Source: Candidatus Nitrosopumilus sp.
GTDB lineage: Archaea; Thermoproteota; Nitrososphaeria; Nitrososphaerales; Nitrosopumilaceae
Reading direction: 5' to 3'
DNA: 7,948 nucleotides
Assembly (NCBI GenBank): GCA_029861085.1
Contig: JAOUAE010000059.1
Span: 1-7,948, forward strand
Shown: piece by piece, positions 1 to 6,158 of the stretch
Numbering within the stretch: position 1 is the first letter of the stretch
Layout: every line of letters starts with the position of its first letter
Program-made: the position numbers and the translations under genes
The notes under the pieces: generated by a model
The model's input: the letters and a program-made list of their open reading frames with translations, nothing else
Told to the model about the DNA's origin: nothing
The model's database searches: none

Positions 1-271
1 GTATCACATACTTCAAATCTTAATGCAGAACTAGATGCAATTAAAATGACAATTGACACCATAGCATCAAAAGCATCAAAAATTGATTCGTTAGGTGGAG
101 CAATTGATGGCCTCAAGCAAGAATTTGGAAGGATTACAGATGAGGTATCACATACTTCAAATCTTAATGCAGAACTAGATGCAATTAAAATGACAATTGA
201 CACCATAGCATCAAAAGCATCAAAAATTGATTCGTTAGGTGGAGCAATTGATGGCCTCAAGCAAGAATTTG
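1..271 (+). repeat. 144-bp in-frame tandem repeat (two visible copies)
   Basis: Bases 1-127 are identical to bases 145-271, giving a period of exactly 144 bp (48 codons), so the reading frame is kept. Identity ends abruptly at 128/272. The first copy touches the window edge, so more copies may lie upstream. Each unit encodes a helical segment including TIASKASKIDSLGGAIDGLK. Identity at every base, including third codon positions, points to recent duplication or gene conversion rather than old protein repeats kept by selection. Confidence 0.95.
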
Positions 272-996
272 ATACCATGATATCACAAACAAGTGCTGTA
301 GATAATCTGAATCTAGAATCCATTAAGGGATTAGGAGGTAAAATGGATAAAGTTGAAACTGAAATTAAAATATTATCACAAAGAGCAGATTCTACAGCCT
401 TTGTTGGAGAAGGACTCAAGTCGGTTCAAGACGAGGTCTCTAATTTTAAACAAAATGTCTTTGATAAAACAAATAGTATTGAGCAAAAAATATCTTCAGT
501 TTCGGATACCCTGAAAAGACAAGATGAATCCACAATTGAGTTTCATAAAAAATCTGAAAAACTATTTGAAGATATACAGGAAGTCAAAAATATTACAAAC
601 AAGGCATCAGATAATTCATCAAAAGAGATGATGGCTTTGTTAAAACTTTCAGAATATCAGTCAAATATCAGAATGAATGCAGAATCAAAGTACGGAGTAA
701 CAAAAGATATCGAAAAAATGGCATCACAGACTGCAGATATTGTCAATCTATTTGATAGGATTTCAATTGAGTCAGGAGAAAAAATTCCACTGCCTCATGA
801 AGTAAGACAATGGGCAGTAAGTAAAATTTTAGATTGTGCTGACAAGTGGGAGGTTAGATTCAGTGATGTCTATTCAGTTTTAATAAATGCCATAGGTAGA
901 GACATGTTAAAAGAAGCCATAAGAATTCAACAAGTAAGAGACATTTACGGAATTCGAGCAGTAGATGAAATCAGAAGAGAGCTAAACATCTCATAG
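1..996 (+). CDS. Repeat-containing coiled-coil protein, 5' end outside window (function unknown)
   Basis: The reading frame is open from base 1, so the in-frame ATG at 46 is internal and the real start lies upstream; 331 codons are visible, ending in TAG at 994-996. The first 90 or so residues are two copies of a 48-residue unit, followed by a diverged continuation. Residues 1 to about 240 are rich in Ser, Lys, Glu, Asp and Ile/Leu, with hydrophobic residues spaced as in long helices, so a coiled-coil stalk is likely. The last 85 or so residues (from about base 735) differ: they contain Trp, Pro and Cys and look like a compact helical domain starting near PLPHEVRQW. No membrane segment or catalytic motif is visible. 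I do not recognise the family; a structural, segregation-related or surface-associated filament role is possible but unsupported. It converges on the glycosyltransferase with 1 nt between stops. Confidence 0.85.
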   Translation, partial: VSHTSNLNAELDAIKMTIDTIASKASKIDSLGGAIDGLKQEFGRITDEVSHTSNLNAELDAIKMTIDTIASKASKIDSLGGAIDGLKQEFDTMISQTSAVDNLNLESIKGLGGKMDKVETEIKILSQRADSTAFVGEGLKSVQDEVSNFKQNVFDKTNSIEQKISSVSDTLKRQDESTIEFHKKSEKLFEDIQEVKNITNKASDNSSKEMMALLKLSEYQSNIRMNAESKYGVTKDIEKMASQTADIVNLFDRISIESGEKIPLPHEVRQWAVSKILDCADKWEVRFSDVYSVLINAIGRDMLKEAIRIQQVRDIYGIRAVDEIRRELNIS

Positions 997-997
997 A

Positions 998-3058
998 TTA
1001 TTCTTCATCTGCTTTATTGAGTTGTTCTTTCTTTCTTTTTAATGCAGCAAAGATTCCAATAATTGCAGCAATCCAAACTACACTAAACATCATATTTGCA
1101 GGACTGACATACATGTACGGAGTTGCATCCATAATGTTGGCTTTTAATAATAATGCTCTACCGTTGATATCCAACATCCCTGTATGATATGCAGAATTAT
1201 CTTTTGAAATAGATGAAATTTCTTCAACGCCCGTAAACATTGTATCTATGTTATTTTGTATTCTTAAGAAATTTGTAGATTCTGTACCAAAAATCCAAAC
1301 AGGATTGCGAGAAACAACTTCACCATCAGAATTAGTTGTTTCAGGCAAATTTACCATTAACACATCCAAATCAGATTGAATTGCAACTAAATGATTACGG
1401 ATAACATCAGGATCTGAAGAAGATGCAATTCCATCAAGATTTCCCCTAATTCTATCAAGCGGATAGATATCATTATTGTAACCAGAAATTGCCATGAATA
1501 CACCAAAAATGATAATTGCAAGTATTCCAAATATGGAAAGTTTGTAAACAGTATTCGCCATTTTTTCCTTCTTGGATCTCAATCGATTATCACTTGATTT
1601 ATTTCTTTTAAATTTAGAATGGGATAAACTCATGTAAGCAATATAAAAAAAACCAACTGCTTGAAGAGTAATGATTGGTACAAAGATAGGATTATTTGAA
1701 AATATAGCAATAAAAATTGCCATTATTCCGTAGACACCAAAGAATATCTCTAAAAGAGTTGTTTGTGTAAAAGGTAAATTGTATGCCTTGTCTTTCCAAT
1801 CATCTTCTTTTGTTACAATCCCATATTTTGGAGTTCTATGAAATACATTCTTCTTGCCAAGTACTGCATCAAAAACTGCAACAGTGTTGTTAACAGACAT
1901 GCCAGCATTATAGACAAGCAATGCTGGAAGTAATTTTGCTTTTGATTTCCACGACTTGTGATACATGCCATGTATGACGATAAGGTATGCACCAGGTCCC
2001 ATTGCAAGATATGTTGCAATTGTTAATGCAGGTAAAACACTTACTACATAGAGATTGACTTGGGCTGCTAGCAATATAGGTAATGTTAAAAATTGAATTA
2101 GTATTAGGGGATAAACAATATGACGAGTAAGTTGTATGAATGCCTGGATTTTTGCCTCAATTCCAACATGACGTTTCAAACCAATATCAGCAAGTAATTT
2201 TATTGCACATTGGATAGATCCTTTTGCCCAACGAAACTGTTGTCTTTTAGCCCCATTGATTTGAGCAGGTAGTTCGGCATCAACTACAATATCAGGTAAA
2301 AACAAACATTTCCAACCTTTCATTTGTGCCCTATAGCTAAGATCAAGATCTTCAACTAAGGTAGCAGTATGCCAGCCCCCAGCATCTTCAATACACTTAC
2401 GCTTCCAAATTCCTGCAGTGCCATTAAAATTCATGAAAAGATGAGAATTGCTTTTTGCTTTTTGTTCCACTAGGAAATGAAAATCAATACTAAGTGCCTG
2501 CACTTGAGTAATGGTTGAATAATTTTCATTTACATGTCCCCATCTACATTGAACTAACCCTATATCTGATTTTGAAAAATGAGGTATTGCTCGTTTAAGA
2601 AACCAAACAGGAGGAATGAAATCAGCATCAAAGATGGCCACAAGATCAGTATCAGTTGTTAGCATTGCATGTTTCAATGCACCTGCTTTGTATCCATTTC
2701 TTGTTCCACGTCTCACATGTTCGATTTGAAATCCTTGTTTTTTATAATCATCAACCACGTTCCGAAGTAATTCAACTGTATCATCATCAGAATCATCACA
2801 TACCATTATCCGTAATTTATCTTTTGGATAATCTAAATTACAAACTGCATCTACAAGTCTTTTTGCAACATATTTTTCATTGTAAATAGGTAATTGAATA
2901 GTAACACTAGGAGTTCCCCAATCAATTGTAGGTCGAACTTCTTTTCTCGTTCTAGAAATGAATGCGAGATAATAGAAATTAACAGTATATGCAGTGATTA
3001 TAATAGCTGATAAAATAAATAATTCAAAAACAAAGTGAGTAAAAGGATTTACTGCCAT
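998..3058 (-). CDS. Membrane-bound family 2 glycosyltransferase (processive, cellulose/mannan-synthase-like)
   Basis: A 686-residue protein with an N-terminal membrane segment (about 8-34) and a GT-A catalytic domain (about 48-300) that should face the cytoplasm. It shows the set of motifs expected of processive GT2 enzymes: DDSDDDT (88-94) for nucleotide sugar binding, DAD (144-146) for metal and donor binding, VEDLD (235-239) with the catalytic-base acid, and QQFRW (273-277), the QxxRW acceptor-channel motif. FHRTPKYG (406-413) matches a loop common in this family. Membrane helices follow at about 305-333, 336-366, 434-454, 457-478 and 504-526. Residues 527-654 then form a non-membrane region, probably outside the cell, before a last helix (655-673) and a Lys-rich tail. 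Family members use UDP- or GDP-sugars to build polysaccharide or glycolipid while exporting it; the sugar cannot be told from sequence. It appears to be transcribed alone from the promoter at 3088-3095. Confidence 0.93.
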   Translation of the reverse strand: MAVNPFTHFVFELFILSAIIITAYTVNFYYLAFISRTRKEVRPTIDWGTPSVTIQLPIYNEKYVAKRLVDAVCNLDYPKDKLRIMVCDDSDDDTVELLRNVVDDYKKQGFQIEHVRRGTRNGYKAGALKHAMLTTDTDLVAIFDADFIPPVWFLKRAIPHFSKSDIGLVQCRWGHVNENYSTITQVQALSIDFHFLVEQKAKSNSHLFMNFNGTAGIWKRKCIEDAGGWHTATLVEDLDLSYRAQMKGWKCLFLPDIVVDAELPAQINGAKRQQFRWAKGSIQCAIKLLADIGLKRHVGIEAKIQAFIQLTRHIVYPLILIQFLTLPILLAAQVNLYVVSVLPALTIATYLAMGPGAYLIVIHGMYHKSWKSKAKLLPALLVYNAGMSVNNTVAVFDAVLGKKNVFHRTPKYGIVTKEDDWKDKAYNLPFTQTTLLEIFFGVYGIMAIFIAIFSNNPIFVPIITLQAVGFFYIAYMSLSHSKFKRNKSSDNRLRSKKEKMANTVYKLSIFGILAIIIFGVFMAISGYNNDIYPLDRIRGNLDGIASSSDPDVIRNHLVAIQSDLDVLMVNLPETTNSDGEVVSRNPVWIFGTESTNFLRIQNNIDTMFTGVEEISSISKDNSAYHTGMLDINGRALLLKANIMDATPYMYVSPANMMFSVVWIAAIIGIFAALKRKKEQLNKADEE

Positions 3059-3087
3059 ATCCCTAATTTCACAGAATTACTAATCGC

Positions 3088-3095
3088 TATTTATA
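3088..3095 (-). promoter_or_regulatory. TATA box of the glycosyltransferase gene
   Basis: On the minus strand this reads TATAAATA, a good archaeal TATA element, centred about 34 nt upstream of the ATG at 3056-3058. A usual TATA-to-start spacing of about 25 nt would place transcription initiation near 3066, giving a leader of about 8 nt with no clear Shine-Dalgarno site. Confidence 0.55.
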
Positions 3096-3096
3096 T

Positions 3097-3112
3097 TTGC
3101 AAAAAATTGCAA
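3097..3112. repeat. TTGCAA-AAAA-TTGCAA inverted repeat between ferredoxin and glycosyltransferase
   Basis: Two copies of the palindromic hexamer TTGCAA are separated by four A residues. The element begins directly after the ferredoxin stop codon (3113-3115) and runs up to the glycosyltransferase TATA box, over the position of the TFB-binding element. On the minus strand it gives a run of six T, so it could terminate the ferredoxin transcript, bind a dimeric regulator of the glycosyltransferase, or do both. Confidence 0.45.
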
Positions 3113-4060
3113 TTATTTTTGCTCATAAATTTTGATTGCTTGAGGAGGACAAACGCCTTCACATGCAAGACAGAAAATACAGTCAGGTTCTTTTGACATC
3201 AGGGGTTTCTTATCAGATGCAGGATTTCCAGGAGTATCAAACCACTCATAAACACCTACAGGACAAGCCTCAATGCATCCCCCATCAGCTACACAAATAT
3301 CATAATCTACTGAAACGAATTCGCCCCAAACTCCCATGATTCCATTACTCGTACCTCGTCTACCCCAAGTTTTGATTGTGTGTTCTGCAGCTTCATATGC
3401 GGAAGATGGTTTCATTTTTGATTTATAATCAACATCGATTGGTCCAGGTTTTGCACCATCAGGAATTTCAATTGCAGTGTCATCTTCTTCATCATCTTCT
3501 TCTTTTGCCTCAACTGGTTTTGGTTTTGCACCAAGAACAATTTTTGCTAGAGGAGTCAAATCTTCAAGTTTTTGAATTGCTGCAACTTCAGATATTTTTT
3601 CAGTTTTAGCAAAATAGGAAATCATTTTGTCAGCCAAGATAGTATTTCGTAAAATTGTATCAATAACCATTTTAGCAAAATGGTCTGCTTTTTTTCTATA
3701 ATCTTTGACCCAATTAGGATCACCAAATTTTTCAATTGGGAAAATTTGATAAATAATATCTACAACTTCGCCGGTTACAATTTCCACTGTAACAGATAAG
3801 TCAACTTCTTCGTATCCTTTTGCATCAGGATCATCCATGTTTTGCTCTTTCCAACGATATGTTGCAAAAATTCTATCAGCATACATATCCATTTCAAATG
3901 CTTTTTTGAGACCATCATGAACAGATTTTAGTTCCACGGGCTCTTCAAGCTTAATTGGTAATCTGTAAAGTCCTAGCTTGAATCCGTGTAACGGATATAC
4001 GCCACGTTTAGCAGTAGGTGCCTCCATTGACCAAACTCGATCTTTTAGCAGTAAGGACAT
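3113..4060 (-). CDS. Ferredoxin-domain protein: unknown N-terminal domain fused to a Zfx-like dicluster ferredoxin
   Basis: 315 residues. Residues 1 to about 180 form a domain I do not recognise, with mixed sheet and helix character and no cysteines. A very acidic linker (about 184-195) follows, then a ferredoxin domain (about 245-315). The cluster motifs are C256-x2-D259-x2-C262-x3-C266-P and C294-x2-C297-x2-C300-x3-C304-P. The order and the Asp in the first motif match archaeal Zfx ferredoxins, which hold one [3Fe-4S] (or Asp-ligated [4Fe-4S]) and one [4Fe-4S] cluster. YEWFDTPGNPAS between the motifs is also typical of that family. The His ligands for zinc seen in Zfx are not present at the matching places. 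It is probably a cytoplasmic electron carrier or an electron-transfer subunit, with the N-terminal domain setting the partner. Start: the ATG at 4060 lies about 26 nt from a TATA box; a later in-frame ATG (residue 12) is less likely. Confidence 0.9.
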   Translation of the reverse strand: MSLLLKDRVWSMEAPTAKRGVYPLHGFKLGLYRLPIKLEEPVELKSVHDGLKKAFEMDMYADRIFATYRWKEQNMDDPDAKGYEEVDLSVTVEIVTGEVVDIIYQIFPIEKFGDPNWVKDYRKKADHFAKMVIDTILRNTILADKMISYFAKTEKISEVAAIQKLEDLTPLAKIVLGAKPKPVEAKEEDDEEDDTAIEIPDGAKPGPIDVDYKSKMKPSSAYEAAEHTIKTWGRRGTSNGIMGVWGEFVSVDYDICVADGGCIEACPVGVYEWFDTPGNPASDKKPLMSKEPDCIFCLACEGVCPPQAIKIYEQK

Positions 4061-4082
4061 CTGAACCTTGTTACTTGATTTT

Positions 4083-4091
4083 CTTTAAAAA
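4083..4091 (-). promoter_or_regulatory. TATA box of the ferredoxin gene
   Basis: The minus strand reads TTTTTAAAG, centred about 26 nt before the ATG at 4058-4060, the spacing expected for a transcript starting at the start codon. AGGT about 5 nt before the ATG is a weak ribosome-binding candidate, so a short-leader transcript is also possible. The T run lies just after the upstream gene's stop and might help end that transcript. Confidence 0.5.
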
Positions 4092-4096
4092 GGTTA

Positions 4097-4405
4097 TCAG
4101 TCATCATCAGGACATGTAAGTTCTCGGAGTTTAGTATATTTTTCATCCATTGCTTCTGCATGAATTACGACCTGAGATAGATCATAGGAATCTTTTGAAA
4201 AATACCATCTTATAGGAACCCAATGTCCAATGCCATCCATGTCATGAATCATACCTTTATCGGCTTTGACATTTAACTTTTCATCAATAGATGTTTCTTT
4301 AATCGTAAGACCCCGCTTAGTTTTATCCTCCATAATAATATCAGATTGGCCATCCTTGATAAAATAAAACGAACCCTTCTTGAGAACAGGAAGGTCCAGA
4401 AGCAA
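4097..4405 (-). CDS. Small conserved-looking protein of unknown function, TTG start
   Basis: About 102 residues, ending in TGA at 4097-4099. I do not recognise the family. The sequence has a basic/acidic mix (EDKTKRG at 26-32), an aromatic stretch HWVPIRWYFSKDSYDL in the second half, and a short acidic tail with a single Cys (CPDDD). No signal peptide or membrane segment is seen. Start choice: the frame is open only from about 4426 and holds no ATG before residue 25, so TTG at 4403-4405 is the best start. It sits 1 nt after the TAA of the sulfurtransferase gene, an arrangement typical of translational coupling. The gene is therefore almost certainly co-transcribed with the sulfurtransferase and may encode a partner or accessory of it. 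An alternative is a shorter protein from the ATG at residue 25. Confidence 0.75.
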   Translation of the reverse strand: MLLDLPVLKKGSFYFIKDGQSDIIMEDKTKRGLTIKETSIDEKLNVKADKGMIHDMDGIGHWVPIRWYFSKDSYDLSQVVIHAEAMDEKYTKLRELTCPDDD

Positions 4406-4406
4406 T

Positions 4407-5252
4407 TTATTTTTCCACAGGATTACCTATCATGTTACCCCACTCTGTCCAAGAACCATCATAGTTTCGAACTTTTGAATAACCAAGTAGGTACTTTAAA
4501 ACAAACCAACTGTGTGAAGACCTTTCACCAATCCTGCAATAACATATTACATCCTTATCTGGAGTAACACCTTTTGACTCATAGTTTTGCCTTAACTCTT
4601 CAACCGCTTTGAATGTACCATCGGCATCATTGACTGCAGTTGCCCATGGAATATTGTTTGCATCAGGTATATGCCCACCTCTTTGTGCATGCTCCATCGG
4701 ATATTCTGGAGGTGCGGTAATTTGACCAGTAAATTCTGCAGGGGATCTTACATCGACCATTACAGTATCTTCTTTTCCTAATGCTCTGCTAACATCAAAC
4801 AAATATGCACGTAATCCTTCATCCGGAGGCTGTGCAACATATGTTGTCGAAGTTATTTGAGGTTCATCAGTGTTGTAATCTTTATTTTCTAATTCCCATT
4901 TTTTTCTTCCGCCATTCATAATCTTTAGATTTTCATGGCCATAAATTTTGAAAACCCAAAAAACAAAGGCTGCAAACCAATTATTGAAATCACCATAAAG
5001 TATTACTTCAGTATCTGCAGTAATTCCATTTTTAGACATTAATGCTTCAAATTCTTTTTTACCAATGATATCTCTTGTGACAGGATCGTTGATATCACGT
5101 TTCCACCAGATTAGACTAGCACCATTAATGTGACCTTTTTGATATCCATTTACAGGATCATAATCGACTTCTACCAATTTTCTATTTTCATTTGGAGGGT
5201 TTTGTAATACCCATTCGGTGTCGACTAAAACTTCAGGATGTGCATAACTCAT
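4407..5252 (-). CDS. Tandem-rhodanese sulfurtransferase (thiosulfate/3-mercaptopyruvate type)
   Basis: With the start chosen here the protein has 281 residues, the usual size of two-domain sulfurtransferases. The N-terminal rhodanese domain (about 8-125) is catalytically dead: the loop position reads ILYGDFNNW, with no Cys. The C-terminal domain (about 150-275) carries the active loop CRIGERS (239-245) with persulfide-forming Cys239, preceded by a second Cys two residues earlier (CYC). The family moves sulfane sulfur from thiosulfate or 3-mercaptopyruvate to thiol acceptors in the cytoplasm; the loop alone does not decide the donor. An in-frame ATG at 5312 would add 20 residues, but that stretch is basic, not rhodanese-like, and reaches into the divergent promoter region. 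The ATG at 5250-5252 begins MSYAHPEVLVDTEWV, a normal family start. It is followed 1 nt after the stop by the small gene and is divergent from NAD kinase. Confidence 0.92.
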   Translation of the reverse strand: MSYAHPEVLVDTEWVLQNPPNENRKLVEVDYDPVNGYQKGHINGASLIWWKRDINDPVTRDIIGKKEFEALMSKNGITADTEVILYGDFNNWFAAFVFWVFKIYGHENLKIMNGGRKKWELENKDYNTDEPQITSTTYVAQPPDEGLRAYLFDVSRALGKEDTVMVDVRSPAEFTGQITAPPEYPMEHAQRGGHIPDANNIPWATAVNDADGTFKAVEELRQNYESKGVTPDKDVICYCRIGERSSHSWFVLKYLLGYSKVRNYDGSWTEWGNMIGNPVEK

Positions 5253-5272
5253 AATTTGTACGGATTTGTTTT

Positions 5273-5284
5273 CATACTTAATTG
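5273..5284 (-). promoter_or_regulatory. Probable TATA box of the sulfurtransferase operon
   Basis: The minus strand reads CAATTAAGTATG, centred about 26 nt from the ATG at 5250-5252, consistent with a leaderless transcript starting at that ATG. This supports the shorter start over the ATG at 5312. Another AT-rich candidate lies near 5314-5326 and would give a leader of about 40 nt. Confidence 0.4.
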
Positions 5285-5313
5285 TTTTTCTAAAATAGGG
5301 TAAAAATACCATT

Positions 5314-5325
5314 TTTATGTAAATA
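5314..5325 (+). promoter_or_regulatory. Probable TATA box of the NAD kinase-NOB1 operon
   Basis: TTTATGTAAATA lies about 23 nt upstream of the TTG start at 5343, so transcription would begin at or just before the start codon. No Shine-Dalgarno site is visible. The match to the archaeal consensus is imperfect because of one G in the core. Confidence 0.4.
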
Positions 5326-5326
5326 G

Positions 5327-5340
5327 AGTTCAGAAGAACT
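5327..5340. repeat. AGTTC-AGAA-GAACT inverted repeat at the NAD kinase start
   Basis: Perfect 5-bp arms around a 4-nt centre, placed between the candidate TATA box and the NAD kinase start codon, over the expected transcription start. This is where an archaeal repressor would block initiation, but so short a dyad can occur by chance. Confidence 0.35.
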
Positions 5341-5342
5341 GC

Positions 5343-6158
5343 TTGAAATTACAAAAAGTGGCAGTAGTTAGTAAAGTAGGTTCTAAAGATTCAGAGCAAG
5401 CTGCAAAGGATGTTACAAAAAAGTTCTTGGCAAAAAAATCAACAGTGTTTACAATTTCACCAGTTGAAGTTGAAGGAGCTAAGCAAATTGAAACGTTAGA
5501 AGAATTAAAGAAAGAAAAATTAGATTTAGTCGTCACTCTTGGAGGAGATGGCACTACACTCCGAGTTTTTAGGAATTTAGAAAACGAAACACCAATTCTA
5601 ACAATTAACGTAGGAGGAAATAGAGGGATTTTAGCAGAAATCACAATTGAAGAGATTGATGATGCAATAGACCAAATTTTGAAAGATAATTTCTTTTTGG
5701 ATAAAAGGACCAGAGTTGTTGCATCGTGTGGAGGAAAAGAATTCCCACCAGCATTAAATGAAATTTACATCACCAGAACAAACTTGACTAAAACTGCAGA
5801 AATTAAGATAAAATTTCAAAATGACATAGTAAAACAAAAAATGGATGGAGTAATCGTTGCAACCCCTAGTGGATCTACAGGACACTCATTTTCATTAGGA
5901 GGTCCAATACTACATGAAAGTCTAGATATCTTAATTATCACACCAGTTGCACCAGTGTATAGATTAGCTTCATTGATAGTGCCTGATGAGAAAATCGAAA
6001 TAACATGTTCTCATGATTGCAATATAGCAATGGATGCACAAGTTGTTAAATCAGCAGGATATGAAGAAGCAATAACTATCAAGAAATACAAAAAACCAGC
6101 AGTTTTTGTAAGATTAAAGAAAAGAGGATTGAGACAAATGAGCAAACTTGGATTTTAA
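5343..6158 (+). CDS. nadK: NAD kinase (ATP/polyphosphate NAD+ 2'-phosphotransferase)
   Basis: 271 residues, a normal length for archaeal and bacterial NAD kinases. It phosphorylates NAD+ (or NADH) to NADP(H) in the cytoplasm. Family motifs are in order: LGGDGTTL (66-73) with the GGDG signature and catalytic Asp69; NVGGNRGILAEI (89-100), the equivalent of the usual NxGxxGFL; ALNEIYITR (137-145) with the NE pair that binds the nicotinamide ribose side; and DGVIVATPSGSTGHSFSLGG (168-187), the conserved NAD-binding stretch. Start: no in-frame ATG or GTG lies between the upstream stop codon (5301-5303) and 5343, so TTG at 5343 (MKLQKVAVVSK) is preferred; GTG at 5358 would give a slightly shorter N-terminus. 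The last 11 nt overlap the NOB1 gene, so the two are one operon. Divergent from the sulfurtransferase operon, sharing a short promoter region. Confidence 0.96.
   Translation: MKLQKVAVVSKVGSKDSEQAAKDVTKKFLAKKSTVFTISPVEVEGAKQIETLEELKKEKLDLVVTLGGDGTTLRVFRNLENETPILTINVGGNRGILAEITIEEIDDAIDQILKDNFFLDKRTRVVASCGGKEFPPALNEIYITRTNLTKTAEIKIKFQNDIVKQKMDGVIVATPSGSTGHSFSLGGPILHESLDILIITPVAPVYRLASLIVPDEKIEITCSHDCNIAMDAQVVKSAGYEEAITIKKYKKPAVFVRLKKRGLRQMSKLGF

Larger units (their letters stand above)
5253..5342. promoter_or_regulatory. Divergent promoter region between sulfurtransferase and NAD kinase operons
   Basis: With the ATG at 5252 as the sulfurtransferase start, 90 bp separate the two start codons. 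The stretch is AT-rich and holds a TATA candidate for each direction and the AGTTC/GAACT dyad. It is the only divergent intergenic region in the window, so any joint control of sulfur transfer and NADP synthesis would act here; no known regulator site is recognised. Confidence 0.5.

Noticed and set aside
46..48. ATG as the start of the coiled-coil gene
   Set aside because: The frame is open upstream to base 1, and the same ATG recurs inside the second repeat unit at 190; it is an internal Met of the repeat.
1..271. CRISPR or non-coding satellite explanation for the tandem repeat
   Set aside because: The unit is 144 bp, stays in frame within a long open reading frame and has no spacer structure.
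1023..1040. T-rich stretch after the coiled-coil gene as its terminator
   Set aside because: The run comes from Lys codons of the glycosyltransferase tail on the other strand. It may still act as a terminator, but composition alone explains it.
2656..2889. Open frames opposite the glycosyltransferase and ferredoxin genes (also near 3136-3609 and 7430-7792)
   Set aside because: They lie antisense to strongly supported genes, have low-complexity composition (Leu, His, Gln rich) and no recognisable domain.
5253..5312. 20-residue N-terminal extension of the first sulfurtransferase from the ATG at 5312
   Set aside because: The extension is not rhodanese-like, covers the promoter region, and the ATG at 5252 gives the normal family start and length with a well-spaced TATA candidate.
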